From assembly GCF_001468265.1 (NCBI RefSeq), contig NZ_LNRZ01000010.1, positions 62,001 to 126,000 of the forward strand: a stretch of DNA of 64,000 bases, in the 5' to 3' direction. Position 1 is the first letter of the stretch, and the number at the start of each line of letters is the position of its first letter. Origin of the DNA: Sphingopyxis sp. H050 (GTDB lineage: Bacteria; Pseudomonadota; Alphaproteobacteria; Sphingomonadales; Sphingomonadaceae). The notes beneath the pieces were generated by a model. That model made no database searches and was not told where the DNA came from. It saw only the letters and a list, made by a program, of their open reading frames with translations. Of the stretch, positions 9,343 through 21,051 are shown piece after piece. Position numbers and translations under genes: made by a program.

Positions 9343-9813
9343 ATGGCTCGTCGTCGTCGTCCTGAACGCCGCGAAATCCTGCCCGATCCCCGTTTCGGTG
9401 ATACGGTGCTGTCGAAATTCATGAACAGCGTCATGCTGGACGGGAAGAAGTCGGTCGCCGAAAGCATCGTGTACGGTGCACTCGAATCGGTCGAAGCCCG
9501 CGCCAAGAAGGAACCGCTGGGCGTGTTCCACGAAGCGCTCGCCAACATCCGCCCGAACATCGAAGTCCGCAGCCGCCGCGTCGGCGGTGCGACCTATCAG
9601 GTTCCCGTCGAAGTCCGCCCGGACCGTGCGCAGGCGCTCGCGATCCGCTGGCTGATCACCGCCGCGCGCAACCGCAGCGAAACCACGATGGCCGCGCGCC
9701 TGTCGGGCGAGCTGCTCGATGCGTCGAACAACCGCGGCAACGCGGTGAAGAAGCGCGAAGACACGCACCGCATGGCGGAAGCGAACCGCGCCTTCTCGCA
9801 CTACCGCTGGTAA
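9343..9813 (+). CDS. rpsG: 30S ribosomal protein S7
   Basis: A 156-residue protein that nucleates assembly of the 30S head and contacts the exit site. It begins [16 protein letters not shown] and contains [14 protein letters not shown] and [14 protein letters not shown]. The C-terminal [15 protein letters not shown] is the standard S7 end. GTAAAGGAA precedes the ATG. Second gene of the str operon. Confidence 0.98.
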   Translation: MARRRRPERREILPDPRFGDTVLSKFMNSVMLDGKKSVAESIVYGALESVEARAKKEPLGVFHEALANIRPNIEVRSRRVGGATYQVPVEVRPDRAQALAIRWLITAARNRSETTMAARLSGELLDASNNRGNAVKKREDTHRMAEANRAFSHYRW

Positions 9814-9906
9814 TTGCGCGGACGCTCCGGCGTCTCGCAATCGCAACAAAACTTCCTATATCGGGGGCGGCTCCAAAGGCCTCCCCCCAAATCCAAGGAA
9901 CAGATC

Positions 9907-12000
9907 ATGGCACGCAGCCATCCGCTCGAACGCTATCGCAATTTCGGTATCATGGCGCACATCGACGCCGGCAAGACCACGACGACCGAGCGCATTCTCT
10001 ATTACACCGGCAAGTCCTACAAGATCGGCGAAGTCCATGACGGCGCCGCCACGATGGACTGGATGGAGCAGGAGCAGGAACGCGGCATCACGATCACGTC
10101 GGCCGCCACCACCTGCCTGTGGAAGGCCGATGAGGGCAAGGGCCCCGAGCATCGCCTGAACATCATCGACACCCCCGGCCACGTCGACTTCACCATCGAA
10201 GTCGAGCGCAGCCTGCGCGTCCTCGACGGCGCGGTCGCCGCGTTCGACGGCGTTGCCGGCGTCGAGCCGCAGTCGGAAACCGTGTGGCGCCAGGCGGACA
10301 AGTACAAGGTTCCGCGCATGTGCTTCATCAACAAGCTCGATCGCACCGGCGCGAACTTCTATTATTGCGTCCAGACGATCATCGATCGCCTGGGTGCGGT
10401 TCCGGCCGTCCTCTATCTGCCCATCGGCGCCGAAGGCGACTTCAAGGGCCTCGTCGATCTCGTCAACGAACGTGCGATCATCTGGAAGGATGAGAGCCTG
10501 GGCGCCGAATTCTTCTATGAAGACATCCCGGCCGACCTCGTCGACAAGGCCGCCGAATATCGCGAAAAGCTCGTCGAGCTCGCCGTCGAACAGGACGACG
10601 ATGCGATGGAAGCCTATCTCGAAGGTACGCTGCCCGACGTCGCGACGCTGAAGGCGCTGATCCGCAAGGGCACGCTCGGCCAGGCGTTCGTTCCGGTCCT
10701 CTGCGGTTCGGCGTTCAAGAACAAGGGCGTCCAGACGCTGCTCGACGCGGTCGTCGACTATCTGCCCTCGCCGCTCGACATCCCCGACGTTCAGGGCATC
10801 AACCCCGACACCAACGAGCCCGATTCGCGCGCGACGTCGGACTCGGCGCCGCTGTCGATGCTCGCGTTCAAGATCATGAACGACCCGTTCGTCGGTTCGC
10901 TCACCTTCGCCCGCATCTATTCGGGCACCCTGACCAAGGGCAGCTATCTGAACTCGGTCAAGGACAAGAAGGAAAAGATCGGCCGCATGCTCCTGATGCA
11001 CGCCAATTCGCGCGAGGACATCGAGGAAGCGTTCGCCGGCGACATCGTCGCGCTCGCGGGCCTCAAGGAAACCACCACCGGGGACACGCTCTGCGCCGCC
11101 AACGCGCCGATCATCCTCGAGCGGATGGAATTCCCCGAGCCGGTCATCGAGCTGTCGGTGGAACCGAAGACCAAGGCCGACCAGGAAAAGATGGGCATCG
11201 CGCTCAACCGCCTGGCCGCCGAGGATCCCTCGTTCCGCGTGTCGACCGACCATGAATCGGGCCAGACGATCATCAAGGGCATGGGCGAGCTTCACCTCGA
11301 CATCCTCGTCGATCGCATGAAGCGCGAGTTCAAGGTCGAAGCGAATGTCGGCGCGCCGCAGGTGGCGTACCGCGAATCGCTCGCGCGTGCGGTCGACGTC
11401 GACTATACCCACAAGAAGCAGTCGGGCGGCTCGGGCCAGTTCGGCCGCGTCAAGGTCAGCGTCGCCCCCGGCGAACGCGGCTCGGGCATCACCTTCATCG
11501 ACGAGATCAAGGGCGGCAACATTCCGCGCGAATATATCCCGTCGGTCGAAAAGGGCATGCGCGAGAGCGCCGAGAACGGCCACATGATCGGCTTCCCGAT
11601 CATCGACTTCGAAATCCGTCTGACCGACGGTGCGTACCATGACGTCGACTCGTCGGCGCTGGCGTTCGAAATCGCGGGCCGTGCGGCGATGCGCGAAGTG
11701 GCGGCGAAGGCCGGCATCAAGCTGCTCGAACCGGTGATGAAGGTCGAAGTCGTTACCCCTGAGGAATTCATGGGCGACGTGATCGGCGATCTCAACAGCC
11801 GTCGTGGCCAGATCCAGGGCACCGACAGCCGCGGCAACGCCCAGGTGGTTGAAGCCATCGTGCCGCTTGCCAATATGTTCGGCTATGTGAACCAGCTGCG
11901 CTCGTTCACCCAGGGTCGCGCCCAATATTCGATGCAGTTCTCGCATTACGAGGAAGTGCCGACCAACGTGGCGGAAGAAGTGAAGGCCAAAATGGCCTGA
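9907..12000 (+). CDS. fusA: translation elongation factor G
   Basis: A 697-residue GTPase that drives translocation and, with RRF, ribosome recycling. G1 is [10 protein letters not shown] (residues 17-26), G2 is in the QERGITITS block, G3 is DTPGHVD and G4 is NKLD. Domain IV carries the loop [10 protein letters not shown], and the end is EVKAKMA. The ATG at 9907, after CCAAGGAACAGATC, gives the standard [12 protein letters not shown] start. Length and domain order are normal. Third gene of the str operon, 93 bp after rpsG. Confidence 0.98.
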   Translation: MARSHPLERYRNFGIMAHIDAGKTTTTERILYYTGKSYKIGEVHDGAATMDWMEQEQERGITITSAATTCLWKADEGKGPEHRLNIIDTPGHVDFTIEVERSLRVLDGAVAAFDGVAGVEPQSETVWRQADKYKVPRMCFINKLDRTGANFYYCVQTIIDRLGAVPAVLYLPIGAEGDFKGLVDLVNERAIIWKDESLGAEFFYEDIPADLVDKAAEYREKLVELAVEQDDDAMEAYLEGTLPDVATLKALIRKGTLGQAFVPVLCGSAFKNKGVQTLLDAVVDYLPSPLDIPDVQGINPDTNEPDSRATSDSAPLSMLAFKIMNDPFVGSLTFARIYSGTLTKGSYLNSVKDKKEKIGRMLLMHANSREDIEEAFAGDIVALAGLKETTTGDTLCAANAPIILERMEFPEPVIELSVEPKTKADQEKMGIALNRLAAEDPSFRVSTDHESGQTIIKGMGELHLDILVDRMKREFKVEANVGAPQVAYRESLARAVDVDYTHKKQSGGSGQFGRVKVSVAPGERGSGITFIDEIKGGNIPREYIPSVEKGMRESAENGHMIGFPIIDFEIRLTDGAYHDVDSSALAFEIAGRAAMREVAAKAGIKLLEPVMKVEVVTPEEFMGDVIGDLNSRRGQIQGTDSRGNAQVVEAIVPLANMFGYVNQLRSFTQGRAQYSMQFSHYEEVPTNVAEEVKAKMA

Positions 12001-12013
12001 TAGGTCCCAGTAA

Positions 12014-12054
12014 GGGTCCTGGGCCGCGCGGGCTTGCACCGCGCGGCAAGACCC
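12014..12054 (+). promoter_or_regulatory. hairpin between fusA and tuf
   Basis: CCGCGCGG (12024-12031) pairs with CCGCGCGG (12039-12046) around a 7-nt loop, inside an outer pairing GGGTC (12014-12018) with GACCC (12050-12054). No U-tract follows, so it is more likely a processing, stability or attenuation structure than a full terminator. Confidence 0.45.
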
Positions 12055-12130
12055 TCTAAGGGCGGCGCCTGATTCAGCAGGCCCGTCCAGACTGATCAAC
12101 GGAAACATCGAACAAGAAGGTTCTTAAATC

Positions 12131-13324
<1,194 letters not shown>

Positions 13325-13334
13325 TATAGGGCCG

Positions 13335-13385
13335 CGAGCCGCGCGATTCGGACTGATTCGCGCGGCTCGTAGCTTAAAGGTTTTT
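13335..13385 (+). terminator. terminator-like hairpin after tuf
   Basis: A perfect 12-bp stem (13335-13346 with 13358-13369) is followed 9 nt later by TTTTT (13381-13385, start of the run at 13379). The gap before the T-run makes it at best a partial terminator between the str and S10 operons. Confidence 0.45.
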
Positions 13386-13386
13386 G

Positions 13387-13427
13387 ATGGCCGGACCGGC
13401 TTCCATGAGGGGGCCGGTGCAGGCCAT
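13387..13427 (+). promoter_or_regulatory. hairpin in the rpsJ leader
   Basis: ATGGCC (13387-13392) pairs with GGCCAT (13422-13427), and ACCGGC (13395-13400) with GCCGGT (13413-13418), with a small internal loop and a 12-nt apical loop. It lies about 45 bp before the rpsJ start and may be part of an S10-operon leader. Confidence 0.45.
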
Positions 13428-13471
13428 TTCGGCTCTTTCGCATCGTCAGACGGGATTCGACTGGATAAGTC

Positions 13472-13783
13472 ATGGAAACGCAGAATATTCGCATTCGCCT
13501 GAAGGCCTTTGATCACCGCGTGCTCGATCAGGCCACCACCGACATTGCCGACACGGCACGTCGCACGGGCGCACTCATTCGCGGTCCGATCCCGCTGCCG
13601 ACGCGCATCGAAAAATTCACCGTGAACCGCGGTCCGCACATCGACAAGAAGTCGCGCGAGCAGTTCGAGGTGCGTACCCACAAGCGGCTGCTCGACATCG
13701 TGCAGCCCACCCCGCAGACGGTCGACGCGCTGATGAAGCTCGACCTCGCCGCGGGCGTGAATGTTGAGATCAAGCTGGCCTGA
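13472..13783 (+). CDS. rpsJ: 30S ribosomal protein S10
   Basis: A 103-residue protein of the 30S head, also the NusE partner in antitermination. [19 protein letters not shown], the loop [21 protein letters not shown] and the end GVNVEIKLA are typical. First gene of the S10 operon. Unusually, a 297-bp structured spacer separates it from rplC. Confidence 0.97.
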   Translation: METQNIRIRLKAFDHRVLDQATTDIADTARRTGALIRGPIPLPTRIEKFTVNRGPHIDKKSREQFEVRTHKRLLDIVQPTPQTVDALMKLDLAAGVNVEIKLA

Positions 13784-14080
13784 GCCAGCGAAGCTCCGGT
13801 AAAAACCGGGGTCTCTATCGGCAGGATGCTTTGAGCGCCTGCATCGTCCGGAGCGATCCGGACCGACGATAGGGCGGATACCGCCGGTCGTTTCTTCGGA
13901 AACATCCAGACCGGGCTGCGTCCCCCGTCTTGTCACCGCCCTTGGGGGCGGTGGCACCTCAGCCCGGACGGGGCGATGCATCGAAATTTTGGGCTGGGAG
14001 GGTTCCGCGCAAGGCTTGCCTTGGCGGGTCCCGCAAGCCGTGCGGAATGGTCCGCCCGGCCTCTGTTGAGGAGTATGATC
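13784..14080 (+). promoter_or_regulatory. structured rpsJ-rplC spacer with a predicted pseudoknot
   Basis: A 297-bp gap inside the S10 operon without a plausible gene. Visible pairings: GCAGG 13821-13825 with CCTGC 13838-13842; ATCGT 13843-13847 with ACGAT 13866-13870; GGCGG 13873-13877 with CCGCC 13881-13885; CACCGCC 13934-13940 with GGCGGTG 13947-13953; CCGGGCT 13911-13917 with AGCCCGG 13961-13967; and CCCCGT 13923-13928 (inside that loop) with ACGGGG 13968-13973 directly after the stem, which is H-type pseudoknot geometry. A last hairpin pairs TTCCGC 14003-14008 with GCGGAA 14042-14047 and GGCTT 14013-14017 with AAGCC 14035-14039, just before the rplC ribosome site. I infer a regulatory leader, for example a ribosomal-protein binding site. 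Confidence 0.55.
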
Positions 14081-14857
14081 ATGCGTACTGGCGTGATCGC
14101 GAAGAAAATGGGGATGACCCGCCTGTTTCAGGACGACGGCCGCCATGTGCCGGTCACCGTCCTGAGCCTCGAAGGCTGCCAGGTCGTCTCCGTGCGCGAT
14201 AAAGACCGCGACGGCTATGTGGCCGTTCAACTCGGTGCCGGCTCGGCCAAGGCGAAGAATGTTGCGAAGCCGCAGCGTGGCGCTTTCGGCAAGGCCGAAG
14301 TCGAACCCAAGGCCAAGGTCGTCGAATTCCGCGTCGCCGACGACGCGACGCTCGACGTCGGCGCCGAACTGTCGGCCGACCATTTCGTCGCCGGCCAGAT
14401 CGTCGATATCCAGGGCGTGACCCAGGGTAAGGGCTTTGCCGGTGCGATGAAGCGCTGGGGTTTCGGCGGTATGCGCGCGACCCACGGTGTGTCGATCAGC
14501 CACCGTGCGCATGGTTCGACCGGTAACCGCCAGGATCCGGGCCGCGTCTTCAAGAACAAGAAGATGGCCGGCCACATGGGCGCCCGCAATCGCACCCAGC
14601 AGAATCTCGAAATCGTCCGCACCGACGTCGAGCGCGGCCTTCTCTTCGTCAAGGGCTCGGTCCCTGGCTCGAAGGGCGGCTGGCTGCTCGTTCGCGATGC
14701 GGTGAAGCTGCCGCGTCATCCGGAAGCCCCCTATCCGGCGGGCATCAAGAGCGCGGCCAACACCAACGATGCCCCGGCTGACGCGCCGGTCGAAACGCCG
14801 GTCGAAGAGACCGTCGTCATCGACACCGCGGCCACCGACGGCGCACAGGAGTCCTGA
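14081..14857 (+). CDS. rplC: 50S ribosomal protein L3
   Basis: A 258-residue protein near the peptidyl-transferase centre and an early assembly factor. [16 protein letters not shown] opens it; [34 protein letters not shown] and [18 protein letters not shown] are diagnostic. A C-terminal tail of about 40 residues rich in A, P, V, E and T follows the normal end, as in many alphaproteobacteria. The ATG at 14081 sits 8 nt after TTGAGGAG; an ATG at 14075 is too close to it. Confidence 0.97.
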   Translation: MRTGVIAKKMGMTRLFQDDGRHVPVTVLSLEGCQVVSVRDKDRDGYVAVQLGAGSAKAKNVAKPQRGAFGKAEVEPKAKVVEFRVADDATLDVGAELSADHFVAGQIVDIQGVTQGKGFAGAMKRWGFGGMRATHGVSISHRAHGSTGNRQDPGRVFKNKKMAGHMGARNRTQQNLEIVRTDVERGLLFVKGSVPGSKGGWLLVRDAVKLPRHPEAPYPAGIKSAANTNDAPADAPVETPVEETVVIDTAATDGAQES

Positions 14858-14859
14858 TC

Positions 14860-15486
14860 ATGAAGGTCAAGGTACAGACCCTCGATGGCAAGGCTGGCGC
14901 CGACATCGATCTTAACGACGACGTCTTCGGCGTCGACGCCCGCGCAGACATTCTGCACCGCGTCGTCGCATGGCAGCTCGAAAAGCGTCGCGGCCCCGCC
15001 CGCGCCGCGCGCGAGCGCAGCGACGTGTCGCGCACCGGCAAGAAGTTCGGTCGCCAGAAGGGCGGCGGTACGGCTCGCCACGGCGACCGCAAGGCGCCGA
15101 TCTTCATCGGCGGCGGCAAGGCGCATGGTCCCCGGGCCCGCACCTTCGGCCACTCGCTGAACAAGAAGATCCGCACCCTCGGCCTGAAGATGGCTTTGAG
15201 CGACAAGGCGAAGGGCGGCAAGCTCGTCGTTCTCGACACGCTCGAGCTCAAGGACGCGAAGACCAAGGCGCTCGCCGGCAAGCTCGGCAAGCTCGAGCTT
15301 GGCAATCGCGCGCTCTTTATCGACGGCGACGCGGTGCACGCCAGCTTCGCGATGGCTTCGGCCAACCTCATCGGTGTCGACGCGCTGCCGGCCATCGGCG
15401 CCAACGTCTATGACATCATCCGTGCCGACACGCTGGTCCTGACCCGCGCGGCGGTCGAACAGCTGGAGGCCCGCTGCAATGGCTAA
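14860..15486 (+). CDS. rplD: 50S ribosomal protein L4
   Basis: A 208-residue protein lining the exit tunnel; in E. coli it also represses the S10 operon. The extended loop [21 protein letters not shown] and [14 protein letters not shown] are typical. It starts 2 bp after rplC ends and its stop overlaps rplW by 8 bp. Whether it acts on the structured spacer upstream of rplC is untested. Confidence 0.97.
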   Translation: MKVKVQTLDGKAGADIDLNDDVFGVDARADILHRVVAWQLEKRRGPARAARERSDVSRTGKKFGRQKGGGTARHGDRKAPIFIGGGKAHGPRARTFGHSLNKKIRTLGLKMALSDKAKGGKLVVLDTLELKDAKTKALAGKLGKLELGNRALFIDGDAVHASFAMASANLIGVDALPAIGANVYDIIRADTLVLTRAAVEQLEARCNG

Positions 15487-15787
15487 GGCAAAGACCATCG
15501 ACGCGCGTCACTATGACGTGATCCTCGCTCCGGTGATCACCGAGAAGTCGACGCTGCTCAGCGAAAACAACGCCGTCGTGTTCAAGGTCGCGGACAGCGC
15601 GACCAAGCCCGCGATCAAGGCCGCCGTCGAGGCGCTGTTCGATGTCAAGGTGCTGAGCGTCAACACGCTCGTCACCAAGGGCAAGACCAAGCGCTGGAAG
15701 GGCAAGCCCTACACCCGCAGCGACGTGAAAAAGGCGATCGTTCGTCTGGCCGAAGGCCAGTCGATCGACGTCACCACGGGCGTCTGA
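15479..15787 (+). CDS. rplW: 50S ribosomal protein L23
   Basis: A 102-residue protein at the tunnel exit, docking site for trigger factor and [43 protein letters not shown] and the basic loop [10 protein letters not shown] are standard. The first 8 bp overlap rplD, suggesting coupled translation. Confidence 0.97.
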   Translation: MAKAKTIDARHYDVILAPVITEKSTLLSENNAVVFKVADSATKPAIKAAVEALFDVKVLSVNTLVTKGKTKRWKGKPYTRSDVKKAIVRLAEGQSIDVTTGV

Positions 15788-15808
15788 TCGTAGGAAGAGG
15801 CAGAGAAA

Positions 15809-16645
15809 ATGGCACTTAAATCCTATAATCCGACCAGCCCCGCGCAGCGCGGCCTGATCCTCGTCGACAAGTCGTCGCTGTGGAAGGGCAAGCCCGTCAA
15901 GGCGCTGACCGAAGGCAAGCGCAAGACCGGCGGCCGCAACAACAAGGGTCATGTGACCTCGCGCGGCATCGCCGGCGGCCACAAGCAGAAGTACCGCTTC
16001 ATCGACTTCAAGCGTCGCAAGTGGGACATGCCGGCCACCGTCGAGCGTCTGGAATATGACCCCAACCGCACGGCGTTCATCGCGCTCGTCAAATATGAAG
16101 ACGGTGAGCAGACCTATATCCTGGCGCCGCAGCGTCTGGCCGTCGGCGACACCGTCGTCGCCGGCAAGAAGACCGACGTGAAGCCGGGCAACGCGATGGA
16201 ATTGTCGCAGATGCCGGTCGGCACGATCGTCCACAACATCGAGATGAAGCCGGGCAAGGGCGGCCAGATCGCCCGTTCGGCCGGCACCTATGCACAGGTC
16301 GTCGGTCGTGACCGCGGTCTCGTCATCGTGCGTCTCGGTTCGGGCGAACAGCGTTACATCCGCGGCGAGTGCATGGGCACGGTGGGTGCGGTGTCGAACC
16401 CCGACAACCAGAACACCAACCTGGGCAAGGCCGGCCGCAACCGCTGGCTCGGCAAGCGTCCGCTGACTCGCGGCGTCGCGAAGAACCCGGTCGATCACCC
16501 GCATGGCGGTGGTGAAGGCCGCACCTCGGGTGGCCGTCATCCGGTGACCCCGTGGGGCAAGCCGACCAAGGGTGCTCGTACCCGTCACAACAAGTCGACC
16601 GACAAGATGATCATCCGGTCGCGTCACGCGAAGAAGAAGAGGTAA
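15809..16645 (+). CDS. rplB: 50S ribosomal protein L2
   Basis: A 278-residue protein required for subunit joining and peptidyl transfer. [34 protein letters not shown] core, and the C-terminal block [21 protein letters not shown] with the conserved HGGGEGR loop are intact. AGGAAGAGGCAGAGAAA precedes the ATG. Confidence 0.98.
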   Translation: MALKSYNPTSPAQRGLILVDKSSLWKGKPVKALTEGKRKTGGRNNKGHVTSRGIAGGHKQKYRFIDFKRRKWDMPATVERLEYDPNRTAFIALVKYEDGEQTYILAPQRLAVGDTVVAGKKTDVKPGNAMELSQMPVGTIVHNIEMKPGKGGQIARSAGTYAQVVGRDRGLVIVRLGSGEQRYIRGECMGTVGAVSNPDNQNTNLGKAGRNRWLGKRPLTRGVAKNPVDHPHGGGEGRTSGGRHPVTPWGKPTKGARTRHNKSTDKMIIRSRHAKKKR

Positions 16646-16648
16646 GCC

Positions 16649-16924
16649 ATGGCTCGCTCGGTCTGGAAGGGTCCCTTTGTGGACCTTCATCTCCTCAAGA
16701 AAGCCGAAACGGCCCAGGACGGCGGCAGCTCTGCCCCGATCAAGACCTGGTCGCGCCGGTCCACCATCCTGCCGCAGTTCGTCGGGCTGACCTTCAACGT
16801 CTACAACGGCCGCAAGTTCGTGCCGGTGTCGGTCAATGAAGACATGGTCGGCATGAAGCTGGGTGAATTTGCGCCGACGCGCTTCTTCCCCGGGCACGCG
16901 GCCGACAAGAAGGGCAAACGCTAA
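16649..16924 (+). CDS. rpsS: 30S ribosomal protein S19
   Basis: A 91-residue protein of the 30S head. [29 protein letters not shown] and [16 protein letters not shown] are standard. It begins 3 bp after rplB and its stop shares a base with the rplV start (TAATG). Confidence 0.97.
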   Translation: MARSVWKGPFVDLHLLKKAETAQDGGSSAPIKTWSRRSTILPQFVGLTFNVYNGRKFVPVSVNEDMVGMKLGEFAPTRFFPGHAADKKGKR

Positions 16925-17304
16925 TGGGCAAGGAAAAGTCCCCCCGCCGCGTTGCGGATAATGAGGCTCTCTCGGTCGGCACGCAGATTCGCGGCTCGGC
17001 GCAGAAGCTGAACCTCGTCGCCGCGCTGATCCGCGGCCGCAAGGTCGAAGACGCGATGAACGTCCTCGCTTTCTCGAAGAAAGCGATGGCCGTCGACGTG
17101 CGCAAGGTTCTCGCCAGCGCCGTCGCCAATGCGGAAAACAACCACAACCTCGATGTCGACGCGCTCGTCGTCAAGGAAGCGAGTGTGGGCAAGTCGATCT
17201 CGATGAAGCGCTGGCACGCACGCGGCCGCGGCAAGTCGACCCGGATCGTCAAGCCGTTCAGCCGCATCCGCATCGTCGTGCGCGAACAGGAAGAAGAGGC
17301 GTAA
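16924..17304 (+). CDS. rplV: 50S ribosomal protein L22
   Basis: A 126-residue tunnel protein. The core is [25 protein letters not shown], and the tunnel-reaching beta hairpin is within [24 protein letters not shown] 15-residue basic N-terminal extension precedes the usual start. It overlaps rpsS by one base. Confidence 0.96.
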   Translation: MGKEKSPRRVADNEALSVGTQIRGSAQKLNLVAALIRGRKVEDAMNVLAFSKKAMAVDVRKVLASAVANAENNHNLDVDALVVKEASVGKSISMKRWHARGRGKSTRIVKPFSRIRIVVREQEEEA

Positions 17305-17305
17305 G

Positions 17306-18013
17306 ATGGGCCAGAAGAGCAATCCGATCGGCCTGCGCCTGCAGGTCAACCGCACCTGGGACAGCCGCTGGTTCGCCGAGGGCCAGGACTATGGCCGCAT
17401 GCTTGTCGAGGATCTGAAGATCCGCAAGTTCGTGTTCAAGCACCTGCCGCAGGCCGCGATCTCGAAGGTCGTGATCGAGCGTCCCGCGAAGCTGTGCCGC
17501 GTGTCGATCTATGCCGCCCGCCCGGGCGTCATCATCGGCAAGAAGGGCGCCGACATCGAAAAGCTGCGCAAGCAGCTGGGCGCGATGACGGGCAGCGACG
17601 TGTCGCTGAACATCGTCGAGATCCGCAAGCCCGAAGTCGACGCCAAGCTCGTCGGGCAGGGCATTGCCGACCAGCTCGAACGCCGCGTCGCGTTCCGCCG
17701 CGCCATGAAGCGCGCGGTGCAGTCGGCGATGCGTCTGGGCGCCGAGGGCATCCGCATCAACTGCGCCGGCCGTCTGGGCGGCGCGGAAATCGCGCGGACC
17801 GAATGGTATCGCGAGGGCCGGGTGCCGCTGCACACGCTGCGCGCCAACGTCGACTATGCCGAGGCCGAAGCCCACACCGCCTATGGCGTGTGCGGGATCA
17901 AGGTCTGGATCTTCAAGGGCGAAATCCTTGGTCACGACCCGATGGCGACCGACCGTCTGATGCTTGATGCGCAGACGACCGGTGTCCGTCCGGCCCGTGA
18001 AGATCGCCGCTAA
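17306..18013 (+). CDS. rpsC: 30S ribosomal protein S3
   Basis: A 235-residue protein at the mRNA entry. [22 protein letters not shown], the KH-domain GXXG loop [14 protein letters not shown], and [35 protein letters not shown] block are present. It begins 1 bp after rplV. Confidence 0.97.
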   Translation: MGQKSNPIGLRLQVNRTWDSRWFAEGQDYGRMLVEDLKIRKFVFKHLPQAAISKVVIERPAKLCRVSIYAARPGVIIGKKGADIEKLRKQLGAMTGSDVSLNIVEIRKPEVDAKLVGQGIADQLERRVAFRRAMKRAVQSAMRLGAEGIRINCAGRLGGAEIARTEWYREGRVPLHTLRANVDYAEAEAHTAYGVCGIKVWIFKGEILGHDPMATDRLMLDAQTTGVRPAREDRR

Positions 18014-18024
18014 GGACTGCTGAC

Positions 18025-18456
18025 ATGCTGCAACCGAAAAAAACCAAGTTCCGCAAGGCGTTCAAGGGCCGCATCCACGGCCTCGCCAAGGGCGGCACCA
18101 GCCTGAACTTCGGCTCCTACGGCCTGAAGGCGATGGAACCCGAGCGCATCACCGCACGCCAGATCGAAGCGGCCCGCCGCGCGATCAGCCGTGCGATCAA
18201 GCGCCAGGGCCGCCTGTGGATCCGCGTGTTCCCCGACGTCCCCGTGTCGTCGAAGCCCGCCGAAGTCCGCATGGGCAAGGGCAAGGGTTCGCCCGAATAT
18301 TGGGCCGCCCGCGTCAAGCCCGGCCGCATCCTGTTCGAACTCGACGGCGTTCCCGGCCCCGTGGCCGCGCTGGCGTTTGAACGCGCGGCGATGAAGCTGC
18401 CGATCAAGACGAAGGTCGTCGCCCGCCTCGGCGACACCTCGCATCTGGAGGGTTGA
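18025..18456 (+). CDS. rplP: 50S ribosomal protein L16
   Basis: A 143-residue protein near the A-site tRNA elbow. [42 protein letters not shown], and [16 protein letters not shown] are diagnostic. Eleven bp after rpsC. Confidence 0.97.
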   Translation: MLQPKKTKFRKAFKGRIHGLAKGGTSLNFGSYGLKAMEPERITARQIEAARRAISRAIKRQGRLWIRVFPDVPVSSKPAEVRMGKGKGSPEYWAARVKPGRILFELDGVPGPVAALAFERAAMKLPIKTKVVARLGDTSHLEG

Positions 18457-18461
18457 GGGCC

Positions 18462-18665
18462 ATGGCCAAGACCGAAGATCTGACCAAGAAGACCGACGAC
18501 CAGCTTTCGGAGCAGCTCGGTGAACTGAAGCGCGAGGCGTTCAACCTCCGCTTCCAGTCCGCCACCGGCCAGCTCGAAAAGCCGTCGCGCGTCAAGGAAG
18601 TGCGCCGCACCATCGCGCGCGTCAAGACCGAGCAGACCGGGCGCGCGCGCTCGGCTGCCAAGTAA
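18462..18665 (+). CDS. rpmC: 50S ribosomal protein L29
   Basis: A 67-residue two-helix protein at the tunnel exit. The core is [18 protein letters not shown], ending in [15 protein letters not shown]. An in-frame ATG at 18453 overlaps the rplP stop; the ATG at 18462 is chosen because GGAGGGTTGAGGG precedes it and the product starts MAKTEDL. Confidence 0.95.
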   Translation: MAKTEDLTKKTDDQLSEQLGELKREAFNLRFQSATGQLEKPSRVKEVRRTIARVKTEQTGRARSAAK

Positions 18666-18676
18666 GGAGACCGACC

Positions 18677-18952
18677 ATGCCGAAGCGCATTCTGACCGGT
18701 ACGGTGGTGTCCGACAAGGGCGACAAGACCGTCGTGGTGAAAGTGGAGCGTAAGGTGAAGCACCCGCTCTACGGCAAGATCATCCGCCGTTCGAAAAAGT
18801 ATCACGCCCATGATGAGGACAACGCCATCAAGGCCGGCGAAACCGTCCGCATCGAGGAAACGAAGCCGATTTCGAAGCTGAAGACCTGGAAGGTCCTCGA
18901 CAAGGTCGAGGTCTCGGCCAAGGCGAAGAAGTCCGACGAGATCGACGCCTAA
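18677..18952 (+). CDS. rpsQ: 30S ribosomal protein S17
   Basis: A 91-residue primary 16S rRNA-binding protein. [27 protein letters not shown] and [27 protein letters not shown] blocks identify it. AAGGAGACCGACC precedes the ATG. Confidence 0.97.
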   Translation: MPKRILTGTVVSDKGDKTVVVKVERKVKHPLYGKIIRRSKKYHAHDEDNAIKAGETVRIEETKPISKLKTWKVLDKVEVSAKAKKSDEIDA

Positions 18953-19017
18953 GCGCCGAAAAGTTTCACGGAACCGCCGGGGTGTCCCGGTAGGCCCAGG
19001 AAGAAGGAAATGCATCG

Positions 19018-19386
19018 ATGATTCAGATGCAGTCACAATTGGAAGTCGCCGACAACAGCGGTGCGAAGCGCGTCCAGTGCATCAAGGTGCTCGGCGGGTC
19101 GAAGCGTCGTACCGCCGGCGTGGGCGACGTGATCGTCGTGTCGATCAAGGAAGCCCAGCCGCGCGGCAAGGTGAAGAAGGGCGACGTGCACCGCGCCGTC
19201 ATCGTCCGCACCGCGAAGGATGTGCGCCGCGCCGATGGTTCGGTCATTCGTTTCGACAGCAACGCCGCCGTGCTCGTCAACAAGAACGAGGAGCCGATCG
19301 GCACCCGTATCTTCGGCCCCGTCGTCCGCGAACTGCGCGGCCGCGGCTATATGAAGATCATCAGCCTGGCGCCGGAGGTGCTCTGA
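19018..19386 (+). CDS. rplN: 50S ribosomal protein L14
   Basis: A 122-residue protein at the subunit interface, and the docking site of silencing factor Rsf[20 protein letters not shown], the loop [21 protein letters not shown] and [24 protein letters not shown] match the family. It starts 65 bp after rpsQ, the usual first gene of the spc block. Confidence 0.97.
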   Translation: MIQMQSQLEVADNSGAKRVQCIKVLGGSKRRTAGVGDVIVVSIKEAQPRGKVKKGDVHRAVIVRTAKDVRRADGSVIRFDSNAAVLVNKNEEPIGTRIFGPVVRELRGRGYMKIISLAPEVL

Positions 19387-19388
19387 CC

Positions 19389-19706
19389 ATGGCGAACAAG
19401 ATCAAGAAGGGTGACACCGTCGTCGTCCTGTCCGGCAAGGACAAGGGCAAGACCGGCGAAGTGACGCAGGCCCTGCCGAAGGACGGCAAGGTCGTCGTCG
19501 CCGGCGTCAACGTCATCACCCGCCACCGCAAGCCGACCCAGACCAACCCGCAGGGCGGTCTGGAACGCAAGGAAGCGCCGCTCTTCGCGAGCAAGGTCGC
19601 GCTCGCCGATCCCAAGACCGGCAAGCCGACGCGCGTCCGCTTTGAAACCAAGGACGGCAAGAAGGTCCGCGTGGCCGTGAAGTCCGGGGAGACGATCAAT
19701 GGCTGA
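19389..19706 (+). CDS. rplX: 50S ribosomal protein L24
   Basis: A 105-residue assembly-initiator protein of the 50S subunit. The KOW motif is [39 protein letters not shown] is the conserved loop. The ATG at 19389 lies 2 bp after rplN; the end overlaps rplE by 8 bp. Confidence 0.97.
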   Translation: MANKIKKGDTVVVLSGKDKGKTGEVTQALPKDGKVVVAGVNVITRHRKPTQTNPQGGLERKEAPLFASKVALADPKTGKPTRVRFETKDGKKVRVAVKSGETING

Positions 19707-20277
19707 CAACTACACCCCGCGCATGCGCAAGCGCTATGACGATGTGATCGTTAAGGCGATGACCGAAAAGTTCGGTTACAAGAATGCGATGGAAGTGCCG
19801 AAGATCGAAAAGATCACGCTCAACATGGGCGTCGGCGAAGCCACGCAGGACAAGAAGAAGGTCGAAGCCGCGGCAGCCGAAATGGAGCTGATCGCCGGCC
19901 AGAAGCCCGTCGTGACCAAGGCGAAGAAGTCGATCGCACAGTTCAAGCTGCGCGAAGGCATGCCGATCGGCTGCAAGGTGACCCTGCGCCGCGAACGCAT
20001 GTACGAATTCCTCGATCGCCTGATCACGATCGCAATGCCGCGCATCCGCGACTTTCGCGGCGTGTCGGCGACCAGCTTCGACGGCCGCGGCAACTATGCC
20101 ATGGGCCTGAAAGAGCAGATCATCTTCCCCGAGATCAACTATGACCGCATCGACCAGGTGCGCGGCATGGACGTGATCGTCACCACCACCGCCCGTACGG
20201 ATGAAGAAGCCCGCGAACTGCTCAAGCTGTTCGGCTTCCCCTTCCCGATCGAAGCGCAGGAAAAGGAAGCCGCCTGA
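19699..20277 (+). CDS. rplE: 50S ribosomal protein L5
   Basis: A 192-residue 5S-rRNA-binding protein of the central protuberance. [39 protein letters not shown] and [27 protein letters not shown] blocks are standard. Its first 8 bp overlap rplX. Confidence 0.97.
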   Translation: MADNYTPRMRKRYDDVIVKAMTEKFGYKNAMEVPKIEKITLNMGVGEATQDKKKVEAAAAEMELIAGQKPVVTKAKKSIAQFKLREGMPIGCKVTLRRERMYEFLDRLITIAMPRIRDFRGVSATSFDGRGNYAMGLKEQIIFPEINYDRIDQVRGMDVIVTTTARTDEEARELLKLFGFPFPIEAQEKEAA

Positions 20278-20329
20278 TCCCCGCACGGGACCAGGCAGGC
20301 TCTTTCAAGAAGGAAAGAGAACTTAAGTC

Positions 20330-20635
20330 ATGGCGAAACTGAGTTCGACGAACAAGAATGAGCGTCGCAAGCAGCTGGTGAAGAAATACGCCGGCCGCTA
20401 CGCGAAGCTGAAGGCGATTGCGGCGGACACGTCGCTCGACGATGGCGAGCGTCTGATCGCGCGCCTCAAGATGGCGGAAATTCCGCGCAATGGTAACCCG
20501 ACCCGCATCCGCAACCGGTGCGAGCTGACGGGGCGCCCGCGCGCTTATTATCGCAAATTCCGGCTGTGCCGTATCCAGCTCCGCGATCTGGCCAACAAGG
20601 GCCTGATCCCCGGTGTTGTGAAATCGAGCTGGTAA
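20330..20635 (+). CDS. rpsN: 30S ribosomal protein S14
   Basis: A 101-residue S14 of the long, zinc-independent type: only the cysteines in [10 protein letters not shown] and [12 protein letters not shown] are present, not the CxxC pairs of the short type. AAGAAGGAAAGAG precedes the ATG. Fifty-two bp after rplE. Confidence 0.96.
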   Translation: MAKLSSTNKNERRKQLVKKYAGRYAKLKAIAADTSLDDGERLIARLKMAEIPRNGNPTRIRNRCELTGRPRAYYRKFRLCRIQLRDLANKGLIPGVVKSSW

Positions 20636-20646
20636 GGGACTAGAAG

Positions 20647-21051
20647 ATGGCAATGACCGATCCCCTGGGTGATATGCTCACCCGCATCCGCAACGGCCAG
20701 ACGGCGAAGAAGGACAGCGTCCTGACGCCGGCTTCGACGCTGCGCGTCCGCGTTCTCGATGTGCTCCAGCGCGAAGGCTATATCCGTGGCTACAGCGAAG
20801 AAGCGCTGGGCTCGAAGGGCCAGCACAAGGGCATCCGCATCGAGCTGAAATATTTCGAAGGCCAGCCGGCGATCCGCCACGTGGCCCGCGTCTCGAAGCC
20901 GGGCCGCCGCGTCTATTCGGGCTCGAAAGAGCTGCCGATCGTGCGCAACGGCCTGGGCATCACCATCGTGTCGACCCCGCGCGGCGTTCTTTCGGACGCC
21001 GAAGCCCGCGAGCATAATGTCGGCGGCGAAGTGCTGGCGGAGGTGTTCTGA
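20647..21051 (+). CDS. rpsH: 30S ribosomal protein S8
   Basis: A 134-residue protein binding central 16S rRNA; in E. coli it represses the spc operon. [14 protein letters not shown] and [14 protein letters not shown] and [25 protein letters not shown] ending. The stop shares one base with the rplF start (TGATG). Confidence 0.97.
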   Translation: MAMTDPLGDMLTRIRNGQTAKKDSVLTPASTLRVRVLDVLQREGYIRGYSEEALGSKGQHKGIRIELKYFEGQPAIRHVARVSKPGRRVYSGSKELPIVRNGLGITIVSTPRGVLSDAEAREHNVGGEVLAEVF

